A stretch of DNA of 64,000 nt, taken from NCBI GenBank assembly GCA_963752045.1, contig CAVVWN010000008.1, positions 868,001 to 932,000 of the forward strand, given 5' to 3'. Source of the stretch: DATKDF01 sp963752045. Its GTDB lineage: Bacteria > Acidobacteriota > Vicinamibacteria > Vicinamibacterales > SCN-69-37. A program made the position numbers and the translations under genes. Shown here in pieces: positions 28,033 through 36,779 of this stretch (the stretch's first letter is position 1; every line of letters starts with the position of its first letter). The notes beneath the pieces were generated by a model. That model made no database searches, had not been told where the DNA came from, and saw only the letters and a program-made list of their open reading frames with translations.

Positions 28033-31013
28033 ATGAAAAGAGCGCTGTTTCTGGTAGCGGCCGCGATGCTGGTTGCGGCTGCGGGTATTGGTGCGGGTCA
28101 GGGCACCGGGGCCGGTCGGCTGACGGCCGACGTGTTCGCGGGCATGGAGGTCCGGAGCATCGGACCGGCGCTTGTGACCGGCCGTGTCGTGGACATCGAG
28201 ATCGACCCGAACGACTCGAACACCTACTACGTGGCCTCGGCGTTTGGCGGCCTGTGGAAGAGCGTGAATCGCGGCATTACCTTCACGCAGATTTTCCCGC
28301 GCTCGGGCGAGGTGGAAGCCTTTTCGCTCTGCTGCGTGGTGGTCGATCCCAAAGACTCCAACGTAGTCTGGCTCGGCACGGGTGAGAACGCCAGCCAGCG
28401 CAGCGCCCATTTCGGGACCGGGCTCTACAAGTCCACCGACGCCGGGAAGACCTGGGCGCGCGTGGGCCTCGAGAACTCGGAGCACATCGGCAAGATCCTG
28501 ATCGACCCGCGGAACTCGAACACCGTGTGGGTGGCCTCGCAGGGCCCGCTCTTTTCGGCCGGTGGCGACCGCGGACTCTACAAGACGACCGACGGCGGCA
28601 AGACGTGGACGCGCTCGCTCTTCGTCAATGACGACACGGGTATCAGCGACATCGCCTTCGATCCGCGCAACCCGGACACGCTCTTTGCCGGGTCGTACCA
28701 GCGCAGGCGGCACGTCGGCCAGATGATCGGCGGCGGTCCGGACGGCGGCATCTGGAAGACCACCAACGGCGGTCGCACGTGGGCGAAGCTCACAAACGGG
28801 CTGCCGCCAGGCGAGGTCGGCCGCATCGCGCTCGCGGCCGATCCGAAGAAGCCCGGCCGCGTGTACGCGCTCATCGACGCCAAGTTCCCCGGCGGCGGGC
28901 CGGGGCGCCGGGCCGGCGGCGGTCGGGCGGCGGTCGCGGTGCGGAAGAGGCCGGTCCGCCGGAGATGCCACCCGCGCCAACCGAAGACAACGCCCGCGGG
29001 TTCTACCGCTCGGACGACAACGGCAACACGTGGACGCGCATGTCGACCTATCGGGGAGGCGGCCCGGCCTACTACAGCGAGATCTTCGTGGACCCGCGGC
29101 ACGAAGACACGATCTGGTCGGTGAACACCAACTTCGAGTGGAGCCGTGACGGGGGACGTACGTGGGAGCAGATCGGCATCGAGAACAGCACGTCGGACCT
29201 CGGGCCGACGGGCGCGTTCAACGTGCACGTCGATCATCACGAGGTGGTCTTCGACCCGAAGGACCCCGACCACATCCTGATCGGCAACGACGGCGGCGTC
29301 TACGAGACGTACGACGACGGCGACACCTGGCGGTTTTTCGCGAACCTGCCCATCACGCAGTACTACCGTGTGTCGGCCGGCAACGAAGAGCCTTTCTACA
29401 CGGTGTGCGGCGGCACGCAGGACAACTTCTCGATGTGCGGCCCGTCGCGCACGTCGCACGTGCTCGGCATTCGCACGAGCGACTGGTACATCACCAACGG
29501 CGGTGACGGGTTCCAGGCCCGCCACGACCGGGGTGACCCGAACATCGTCTACTCCACGTCTCAGACCGGCGGAGTGGTGCGATTCGATCGGCGGACGGGC
29601 CGCACGACCAGGCATCCGTCCGAACGCGAACAACACCATCAACTGGCCGCGCCAGGAAGCCGAGGCCGGGCGTGAGGGTGGCGCCGGGGGTCGCGGAGCC
29701 GGCGGCGGTGGCGGCCGGGGCGGCGGCGGTGGCGACCGCGTCAACTGGGATGCGCCCTACATCACGAGCGCACATTCGCCGACCAGGCTTTACTGGGCCA
29801 GCAATTTCGTCTATCGCTCCGACGACCGCGGCGATTCCTGGGAGCGCATCAGCCCGGATCTGTCACGCGATCTCGACTGGCAGACCCTGCCCATCATGGG
29901 CAAGGTGTGGCCGGAAGGATCGATCGCGCTGCACGAGTCCACGACGGCGACTTGAGCAACGTCGTGTCGATCGACGAATCGCCCCTGCTCGAAACGCTCA
30001 TCGTGGCCGGCACCGATGACGGCCTGATCCAGATCACCGAGGACGGCGGCCGGACCTGGCGGCGCGTCGAGGACTTCCCGGGCGTGCCGAAGTGGACGTA
30101 CGTGGCCGACGTCATGGCGTCGCCGCGGGATGCGGACGTGATCTTCGCCGCGCTCAACAACTGGCAGGTCGGCGACTACAAGCCGTATATCGTGCGGAGC
30201 AGCGATCGCGGCCGCACGTGGACGAACATCTCCGGCGACCTGCCGGCCCTCCACGACGTCTGGGCCATCGCGCAGGATCACGTCAACGGCGACCTGCTCT
30301 TTGCCGGCACGGAGTTCGGCCTGTTCTTCTCGGTGGATGCCGGTCAGCACTGGGTTCAGCTCAGGGGCAACATGCCGCCGACGCAGGTGCGCGACATCGA
30401 CATCCAGCGCCGCGAGAACGACGTGGTCATGGCCACGTTCGGCAACGGCTTCTGGATTCTCGACGACTACAGCCCGCTGCGCGAAGTGAGCGCGCAGGCG
30501 ATGGCCGACGAGGCACGCCTGTTTCCGCTGCGCCACGCCTACCAGTTCACGCCCTGGGGCCTGGCCCAGGCCGGGTCGGCAGGCCTCGCGGGCCTTGGCG
30601 GCAACTTCACGACGCCGAATCCTCCGAATGGCGCGGTCTTCACCTACCACGTGCGCGAGACGCTCGCCGAGAACACCGACCTGGTGCTCACGATTCGCGA
30701 CACGCAGGGGAACCAGGTGCGCGAGATGACGCTCGACAAGACGGCCGGCCTCAGACGCGTGGAGTGGGATCTCCGTGGCGATCCACCGGCTGCCCCGGCC
30801 CAGGCTGAAGGCCAGCCGGGACGCGGCCGTGGCGGGCCGCCCACGCCCGTGTTCGGCCGCGGCCGTGGCGGACGAGGCGGACCGCCCGTCGACGCAGGCC
30901 GCTTCTCGGCCCAGCTCGGGATGAAGGTCGGCGACACGGTGACGGCCATCGGCCCTGTGCAGACGTTCCAGGTGAAGCCGCTGCCGGCGCAGAACTACAT
31001 CCTGTACAGGTAG
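28033..31013 (+). CDS. Exported BNR/Asp-box (VPS10-like) propeller protein, three frame breaks
   Basis: ATG 28033 follows GGAGATGG. It begins with a signal peptide (residues 1-24) and the family opening VRSIGPALVTGRVVDIEID. Asp-box repeats (KSTDAGKTW, KTTDGGKTW, RSSDRGRTW and others), NDGGVYETYDDGDTWRF and GNGFWILDDYSPLREV follow. A Gly/Arg-rich linker near 28890-28960 is where the first frame break falls. Others are near 29625 and 29940, and joining the pieces gives a continuous ~990-residue protein. The linker encodes RGG-like repeats that recur near 29690-29740 and 30820-30890. It is the second such giant in the window. Catalytic role unproven. Confidence 0.8.
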
Positions 31014-31955
31014 GTGCGAGGGCAGCCGACCGACAACGAGCGGAAGGCCGGTACGAGGACCGGCAGGGAGCAGCGAACGAGTGCGCGGCCGAGGTCATTA
31101 CCCTTGGCGCTCGTCATCGCCTGCTGCCTGCTTGGCCTTGCCCGGCCTTCCGCCTTTTGGCATCGGCTGACTTCGAGCCAGTCCCCGGCGCTTCCGGCCG
31201 TCTACGCGATCCGGTACGGCACGATCGGGGACTTCGCCGTCCGGTCGCTCGTGGCTGGCGCCGACCGCAGCCGCACCATGGACATCGCCATGATGGTCTG
31301 GGCCATCGCAAAGCCCGGTGGCGGCGTGGTTCTCGTGGATGCAGGCTTCTACCGCCAGAAGTTCATCGATCAGTGGAAGCCGGTCGGCTACGTCCGGCCG
31401 GACGTCGCACTCGAACAGGCGCTCGGCATCAAGCCGGAGCAGGTGAGCGACGTCATCGTGACTCACGTCCACTGGGACCACGCCGACGGCGCGGACCTGT
31501 TCCCGGCGGCCCGCATCTGGATCCAGCGGGACGAGTACGACCATCACATCGGTGCTGACGGGTCGGTGCTGGCCCGGGCCATCGACCCGGCCGATGCCGC
31601 GATGCTGTCGGCGATTCGGGCGGCTGGACGCATCGAGCTCGTCGACGGAGACGACCAGGAGATCTTGCCGGGCGTGCGGGTGTACACGGGCGGCAAGCAC
31701 ACATTCGCGTCGCAGTATGTGACCGTGGCGACGCGAGCCGGTATCGTCGTGCTGGCCTCCGACAACGCCTATCTCTTCGAGAACCTCGAAGGGAAGCTCG
31801 CCATCGCGCAGACGCTCGACGCTCCCTCCAACCTGGAGGCACAGGCGCGCATGCTCAGACTGGCCGCCAGGCCGGCCCTGGTTGTGCCTGGCCACGACCC
31901 CGCCGTGTTCGTTCGGTTTCCAGCGTCCGGGCCGGGCGCCGTTCGCATCGACTAG
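31014..31955 (+). CDS. Exported metallo-beta-lactamase-fold hydrolase (AHL-lactonase-like group)
   Basis: A 313-residue protein starting at GTG 31014 directly after the BNR stop; a later start is possible because residues 1-28 are unusually basic. A hydrophobic signal lies at about residues 29-45. The MBL motif TVVHVHWDHADG-like sequence provides His151, His153, Asp155 and His156, with later metal ligands His in GGKHTFASQ, Asp in LASDNAY and His in VVPGHDP. The layout resembles the N-acyl-homoserine-lactonase-like branch of the MBL superfamily, but substrate cannot be read from sequence. Probably in the BNR transcription unit. Confidence 0.82.
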   Translation: MRGQPTDNERKAGTRTGREQRTSARPRSLPLALVIACCLLGLARPSAFWHRLTSSQSPALPAVYAIRYGTIGDFAVRSLVAGADRSRTMDIAMMVWAIAKPGGGVVLVDAGFYRQKFIDQWKPVGYVRPDVALEQALGIKPEQVSDVIVTHVHWDHADGADLFPAARIWIQRDEYDHHIGADGSVLARAIDPADAAMLSAIRAAGRIELVDGDDQEILPGVRVYTGGKHTFASQYVTVATRAGIVVLASDNAYLFENLEGKLAIAQTLDAPSNLEAQARMLRLAARPALVVPGHDPAVFVRFPASGPGAVRID

Positions 31956-32001
31956 GCACGCCGACCATCGAGGCTCTTGGTTCTTCGCAGACATGGCACA
32001 C

Positions 32002-32673
32002 CCACCATGGTCTGGCGAACCGTGGTGGATGTGGAGGCCTTGGAGACTTCTGGCGTTCACCATGGTGGGCGTGGAGGCTTTGGAGACTTCTTGGGGTTCA
32101 CCGTGGTGGGCGTGGAGGCATTGGAGACTTCTTGGGGTTCACTATGGTGGGCGTGGAGGCAGTGGAGACTTCTTGGGGTTCACCATGGTGGGCGTAGAGG
32201 TAGTGGAGACGCCCGGGGCTCACCATGGCGGGCGTGGAGGACGCGACCGGGCCGACCATGGTGGGCGTGGAGACATTGGAGGCTTCTTGGGTTCACCATG
32301 GTGGGCGTGGAGGCAGTGGAGACGTTCGAGGGGTTCACCGTGGTGGGCGTGGAGGTAGTGGAGACGCCCGGGGCTCACCATGGCGGGCGTGGAGGACGCG
32401 ACCGGGCCGATCATGGTGGGCGTGGAGACATTGGAGGCTTCTTGGGTTCACCATGGTGGGCGTGGAGGCAGTGGAGACGTTCGAGGGGTTCACCGTGGTG
32501 GGCGTGGAGGTAGTGGAGACGTTCGGGTCACCGTGGTGGGCGTGGAGGACGCGACCGGGCCGACCATGGTGGGCGTGGAGACACTGGAGGCTTCTTGGGT
32601 TCACCATGGTGGGCGTGGAGGCAGTGGAGACGTTCGAGGGGCTCACCGTAGTGGGCGTGGAGTACCGCGACTG
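32002..32673. repeat. Tandem-repeat array 1, 17 units of 33-42 bp with a ~155-bp higher-order period
   Basis: Each unit opens with the core CATGGTGGGCGTGGAGG or a one-base variant. A variable segment follows, ending in TTCAC or CTCAC before the next core. At the junction CACCATGGTG forms a 10-bp palindrome in at least five units. From 32221 on, a set of four units recurs three times (starts 32221, 32376, 32529). Unit lengths of 33, 40 and 42 shift the reading frame repeatedly, so no protein is maintained. It abuts the 3' end of the GxxExxY gene, whose stop codon lies in the array. No spacer diversity of CRISPR type. Confidence 0.9.
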
Positions 32674-33128
32674 ACGTCATCATCCTTGAGATCCAATCGG
32701 GTCGGCTTGGCGTCGTCGACAACCGACAGTGACTTGTCGTCCGTCCGGGTATTCAGGAAGCTCCTGACACCGTTCTTGAGCATCGGGACGTTGAAGTTCA
32801 TCAGGAGGCCGCGGGGAAGGCCTGTGAGTTTGAGGTACGTCAGGATCTGCGCGTCATGCAACGGGCCAAGGTGGTCGACGCTCTTGATTTCAAGCAACAC
32901 GCTGTCCTCGACGATGAAGTCGGCACGATAGCCGCAGCGGATTTCCGTCCCGCGATAATTGACCGGCACGGCGACTTGGCTTCGGAAGGCGACGCGGTTC
33001 TGGGCAAATTCGAACGACAGGCACTGTTGATACGTCGATTCCAGGAGGCCTGGTCCGAGCGCCCGATGAACGGCGATCGCGCAGCCGAGAATACGGTCCA
33101 CGACCGCGTTTCGCTGAACAACCGTCAT
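32643..33128 (-). CDS. GxxExxY family protein (PD-(D/E)XK nuclease fold)
   Basis: A 161-residue protein. The naming motif is present as G27-LL-E30-ST-Y33. The nuclease-fold core is intact: GYRADFIVED with Asp70 and LLEIKSVDHL with Glu80 and Lys82, followed by HDAQILTYLKLTGLPRGLLMNFNVP, typical for PF13366. The family usually stops shortly after this point. Here a ~30-residue tail continues and ends in sequence that belongs to array 1. The gene is bracketed by array 1 (immediately 3') and array 2 (about 165 bp 5'). GxxExxY proteins are widespread but have no established function. A role in DNA processing at repeats is inference. Confidence 0.9.
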   Translation of the reverse strand: MTVVQRNAVVDRILGCAIAVHRALGPGLLESTYQQCLSFEFAQNRVAFRSQVAVPVNYRGTEIRCGYRADFIVEDSVLLEIKSVDHLGPLHDAQILTYLKLTGLPRGLLMNFNVPMLKNGVRSFLNTRTDDKSLSVVDDAKPTRLDLKDDDVSRGTPRPLR

Positions 33129-33295
33129 TCTGCAACAGGGTGCAAACTCCGATCCGGTCGCCGCGGTCGAACTGACAGGAGTTGAGTCCGCGTGAGTGGA
33201 CTTTCTTCAACACCACGTGGGTGAGGGGCTGGCAGATGAGGCGTACTCGCTCGCCGAGGGCCGAGCCCCTCTTCGGATAGTTCCCTGGCCGCGCG

Positions 33296-33697
33296 AGGGC
33301 CTCCACGTCCTCCACGTCCTCCACGGTAATACCCTTGAGCGCTCCACGCCCTCCATGTCCTCCACGGTGAGTCCCTTTGGGCGCGCGAGGGTCTCCACGG
33401 TCTCGACGTCATCCACGGTAATGCCCTTGAGCGCTCCACGCCCTCCATGTCCTCCACGGTGAGTCCCCTGGGCGTGCGAGGGTCTCGACGGTCTCCACGT
33501 CCTCCACGGTAATGCCCTTGAGCGCTCCACGCCCTCCATGTCCTCCACGGTGAGTCCCTTTGGGCGCGCGAGGGTCTCCACGGTCTCGACGTCATCCACG
33601 GTGATGCCCTTGAGCGCTCCACGCCCTCCATGTCCTCCACGGTGAGTCCCCTGGGCGTGCGAGGGTCTCGACGGTCTCCACGTCCTCCACGGTAATT
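33296..33697. repeat. Tandem-repeat array 2, ~92-bp units in a 183-bp higher-order period
   Basis: The landmark CCCTTGAGCGCTCCACG recurs at 33332, 33424, 33515 and 33607 (steps of 92, 91 and 92). Two alternating versions make a 183-bp period. Each unit contains several CCACGGT words. On the minus strand these read CACCGTGGAGGAC...GTGGAG, the same family as array 1 but in the opposite orientation. The outer edge approaches the 3' end of udk, which itself contains one copy of CACCGTGGAGGAC inside coding sequence. A 183-bp period keeps frame, but the 91/92 steps do not, so I treat it as non-coding. Confidence 0.9.
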
Positions 33698-33735
33698 TCA
33701 CGGCAGGCGCAGAACCCTTCAGGTCCTCGCGAGCG

Positions 33736-34392
33736 TCACTTTCCCGCGTCGAGGTGTCCTCCACGGTGCCTGACGAGTTTCAGGAGCATTTCCACCGCCA
33801 CGTCGTTGTACCCGCCCTCGGGCACGATGACGTGAGCGTAGCGCTTGCTCGGCTCCACGAACTCGAGGTGCATCGGCTTGACCGTCGTCTCGTACTGGCC
33901 GATGACCGACTCCACGGTGCGGCCGCGTTCGACGATGTCGCGTTTGAGGCGGCGGATGAACCTAATGTCGTCATCCGTGTCGACGTACACCCGGACGTTC
34001 ATGAGTGCCCGCAGGCGCGGGTCCGCCAGGACGAGAATGCCCTCGACGATGATCGCGGACCGTGCGGGAAGATGGTCGGTGGCCTGCTCGCGCGTGTGGT
34101 TCCGGAAGTCGTAGCGAGGGGCGTCGACGGGCCGACCTGCCGAGAGCTCGGTGATGTGGCCGAGCAAGAGGTCGAAGTCGAACGAATCCGGGTGGTCGAA
34201 ATTGCGGGCCCCTCGCGCGTCGAGCGGCATGGCCGAGAGGTCGCGGTAGTAGCGGTCCTGCTCGACCCGCGTGACATGTTCCGGGCCGAGGGCTTCCACA
34301 AGGCGCCGGACGATGGTCGTCTTCCCGGAACCCGTGCCGCCGGCGACGCCGATGACGAGGACCCCGGCTTGCTGTGTGTCGTGTCTGTCCAT
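33736..34392 (-). CDS. udk: Uridine kinase
   Basis: A 218-residue P-loop kinase that phosphorylates uridine/cytidine with ATP or GTP in pyrimidine salvage. The P-loop GVAGGTGSGKTT is at residues 15-26, followed by RVEQDRYYRDLSAMP and NFDHPDSFDF (nucleoside binding), PRYDFRNHTR and VEGILVLADPRLR. Then come VDTDDDIRFIRRLKRDIVERGRT and a C-terminal FVEPSKRYAHVIVPEGG, all in family order. ATG 34392 is the start matching family length; the open frame upstream of it has no homology. The last coding segment (RHRGGHL) coincides with one repeat unit of array 2. Confidence 0.95.
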   Translation of the reverse strand: MDRHDTQQAGVLVIGVAGGTGSGKTTIVRRLVEALGPEHVTRVEQDRYYRDLSAMPLDARGARNFDHPDSFDFDLLLGHITELSAGRPVDAPRYDFRNHTREQATDHLPARSAIIVEGILVLADPRLRALMNVRVYVDTDDDIRFIRRLKRDIVERGRTVESVIGQYETTVKPMHLEFVEPSKRYAHVIVPEGGYNDVAVEMLLKLVRHRGGHLDAGK

Positions 34393-34524
34393 CGGTTCGT
34401 CCGTGGCATCTGCCTGCGTCGGTGGGCCTGTTCGGTCGGCGCGTGGGCATGAGGACGATCTCACCGTTGCGCCCATGACGTCAACGACGTCGACCTGATA
34501 CTCTTTGGTCGCTCTGGAGGTGCC

Positions 34525-35439
34525 GTGGCGTTCGAGGGAGTCTATTCCGTTCTTCCCACACCGTTTCGAACCGGTGGCGACGTTGATGTCGAGAGCCTGC
34601 GCAAGGTCGTGGATCTGTTTGCGGCAGCCGGTGTCGACGGCGTCACGGCACTCGGCGTGACCGGGGAAGTCGCGCGGCTCACCGAGCGGGAGCGCGCGCT
34701 TGTGACCGAGACGGTGGTTCGCCAGATCGACGGGCGCGGCAAGGTCATTGTGGGAACGTCGGCTGACGGCGTGCGCACGTGCATCGAGTATTCGCGAGAA
34801 GCCCACGCGCTCGGTGCCGCGGCCGTGATGGTGAGTCCCGTGCGGGCGCTGAAACTGAACTCGGAGTCGGTGGTGAGCCAGTACAAGGCACTGGCCGACG
34901 CCGTCGACATTCCGATCGTCGTGCAGGATTACCCGCCTGTCTCGGGATTCGCCATGGAGCCGGCGCTGCTCGTGCGAATCGCCCGCGAAGTGCCGGCGGC
35001 CCGTACGATCAAGCTCGAGGAGCCGCCAACGCCGTTCAAGGCCGCTCGCATTCTGGCGGCTGCCGGCGACCTGCGCGTCGACATTCTCGGAGGCCTGGGC
35101 GGCGTGTTCCTGCTCGAGGAGCTACTCGCGGGCGCCGCCGGCGCCATGACCGGCTTTGCCTATCCCGAGGTGCTCGTCCGCGTCGTCTCCTTGTTCAAGG
35201 CGGGCAAGGTCGATGAGGCGGCCGAGGTGTTCTACCGATTCGTGCCACTGATGCGATTCGAGTTTCAGGAGGGCATCGGCCAGGCCATCAGGAAGGAAGT
35301 CCTCAAGCGGCGCGGGGCCCTGGCCGACGCGTCTACGCGGTCGCCGGGCCCGGTGCTCGACGACCGCACCCGTGCGGCACTCGACCGCGTGCTCGCCTGG
35401 ACGGCGAAGCAGGAAGGAGCGTCATGGATCTTGGATTGA
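34525..35439 (+). CDS. DapA/NAL-superfamily aldolase (dihydrodipicolinate-synthase-like)
   Basis: A 304-residue class I aldolase of the DapA family. Expected features are GVYSVLPTPFRTGGDVD at the N terminus, GVTGEVARLTERER (substrate loop), VVQDYPPVSG with the active-site Tyr, and RTIKLEEPPTP with the Schiff-base Lys. GGLGGVFLLEELLAGAAGAMTGFAYPE follows. Members act as dihydrodipicolinate synthase, N-acetylneuraminate lyase or sugar-acid dehydratase/aldolase. The downstream SDR overlap and aminotransferase neighbour suggest a catabolic variant rather than lysine biosynthesis, but this is inference. It starts at GTG 34525, divergent from udk. Confidence 0.88.
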   Translation: MAFEGVYSVLPTPFRTGGDVDVESLRKVVDLFAAAGVDGVTALGVTGEVARLTERERALVTETVVRQIDGRGKVIVGTSADGVRTCIEYSREAHALGAAAVMVSPVRALKLNSESVVSQYKALADAVDIPIVVQDYPPVSGFAMEPALLVRIAREVPAARTIKLEEPPTPFKAARILAAAGDLRVDILGGLGGVFLLEELLAGAAGAMTGFAYPEVLVRVVSLFKAGKVDEAAEVFYRFVPLMRFEFQEGIGQAIRKEVLKRRGALADASTRSPGPVLDDRTRAALDRVLAWTAKQEGASWILD

Positions 35440-36216
35440 CCGGCAAGGTCGCCATGGTGGCGAGCGCGAGCAAGGGGCTCGGGTTTGGCGTGGCGCGCGC
35501 CCTCTCCGGCGGAAGGCGCGCTCGTGTCGATTGGCTCACGCAGCCCCGATGCGGTGGCCGACGCGGCCGAGCGGATCACCCGCGAGACCGGCGCCGAGGT
35601 GCTCGCGACGCCCGTCGACGTCCAGAACGGCGACCACCTGGCGGCCTGGTGCGACCGGACGATCCAGAAGTTCGGCGGCGTCGACCTGCTCTTCGTCAAC
35701 ACGGGCGGGCCCCCGGCCGGCTCGGCACTCTCGTTCGACGACGCGGCGTGGACCTCGGCATTCGACCTGCTCGTGCTGAGCGCCGTGCGCATGGTTCGTC
35801 TCGCCGTGCCGTCGATGAGGGCTCGTGGTGGCGGCGCCATCGTGATGTCCACCTCGTCCGCCGTGAAGGAGCCCATCCCGAACCTCGCCCTGTCCAATGT
35901 GATTCGCGCTTCGGTGGCGGCGATGTCGAAGACTCTCGCGAACGAACTGGCTGCCGACCACATCCGCGTGAATCATCTGATGCCGGGCCGCATCAACACC
36001 AATCGGGTGCGGCATCTCGATGCCATCAAAAGCAAGAACACAGGGCAGTCCGTCGAAGAGGTCCGCGCAGCTTTCGAGAAATCCGTGCCCCTTGGCCGGT
36101 ACGGCGAGCCTCTCGAGTACGGGCAGGCCGCCGCATTCCTCTTCTCCGACGCGGCGCGCTACATCACCGGCGCGTCACTCCAGGTAGACGGCGGGCTCAT
36201 CAAGAGCGTGTTCTGA
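35424..36216 (+). CDS. SDR-family oxidoreductase, atypical active site, one frame break
   Basis: The gene starts at ATG 35424 inside the end of the DapA-like gene (SD AGGAAGGAG). The Rossmann start LTGKVAMVASASKGLGFGVARAL is followed by a frame break near 35512. The rest is colinear with SDR proteins: VDVQNGDHL, LFVNTGGPPAGS, MSTSSAVKEPIPNLALSNVIRAS, NELAADHIRVN and ITGASLQVDGGL. The Tyr of the usual S-Y-K triad is not visible: the region after the active-site Ser reads PIPNLALSN. This is known in a beta-ketoacyl-reductase-like SDR subgroup. Activity is therefore uncertain. About 263 residues when joined. Confidence 0.85.
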
Positions 36217-36217
36217 C

Positions 36218-36595
36218 GTGGGCAACGTGCTCTGGGTCGCGGCCGGCGGAGCGCTCGGGTCTGCGGCGAGGTACCTGCTCTCCGACACCGTGCAGCGTGC
36301 GACGACGCTCTACCTCCCGGCCGGCACGTTCGTCGTCAACGTGGTGGGGTCACTGATTGTCGGGCTGCTCACCGGGATTCTGCTGGCCCGGGAACCGGGT
36401 CCGAGCGAGGGCGTTCGTCTGTTCCTCATCGTGGGGTTCTGCGGCGGCTTCACCACCTTTTCGGCCTTCAGCCAGGAGACGTACGCTCTGCTCAGGGCCG
36501 GCCAGGTCTCGTGGGCCGGCTTCAACGTCGCAGGCCAGGTCCTGGCAGGTCTCGTGGCTGTCTGGGCCGGTCTGGCGCTCGCGAAGGCCCTCTGA
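36218..36595 (+). CDS. crcB: Fluoride channel CrcB/Fluc
   Basis: A 125-residue four-span protein. It has GGALGSAARYLLSD at the N terminus, the conserved Asn in GTFVVNVVGSLIVGLLTG, and GFCGGFTTFSAFSQE, the Na+/F- pore motif. Dual-topology Fluc channels export fluoride. It starts at GTG 36218, one base after the SDR stop, so it is translationally linked to the preceding genes and there is no room for a fluoride riboswitch directly upstream. Its location in this catabolic cluster may be incidental. Confidence 0.93.
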   Translation: MGNVLWVAAGGALGSAARYLLSDTVQRATTLYLPAGTFVVNVVGSLIVGLLTGILLAREPGPSEGVRLFLIVGFCGGFTTFSAFSQETYALLRAGQVSWAGFNVAGQVLAGLVAVWAGLALAKAL

Positions 36596-36779
36596 GCAGC
36601 CCCTGCGGCGCTGAGAATCCCACGGCGCGCTCGGACTTTTCACCGCGCGAGAGTCTGCGGGCACGGCCTCTCGTGCTCTGGCGGGCGTCAGGGCCTTTCT
36701 CGCGGGCCCTCGGGCCGGGTTCCGAACTTGCATAGAGAACGGGCCATCGGGGCCTCCGATTGCCCCGGAGGACGTGCTG

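Noticed and set aside
32020..32674. Long repeat-rich open frames (VHHGGRGG, MVGVEAVETF) in array 1
   Set aside because: All three forward frames stay open by composition, units of 33/40/42 bp shift the phase, and no ribosome site or stable protein pattern exists.
32002..33700. CRISPR array
   Set aside because: Units are contiguous variants of one sequence with changing length, there are no unique spacers of constant size, and no cas genes are near.
36150..36217. Fluoride riboswitch upstream of crcB
   Set aside because: The gene starts one base after the SDR stop, and the upstream DNA is SDR coding sequence without the riboswitch core.
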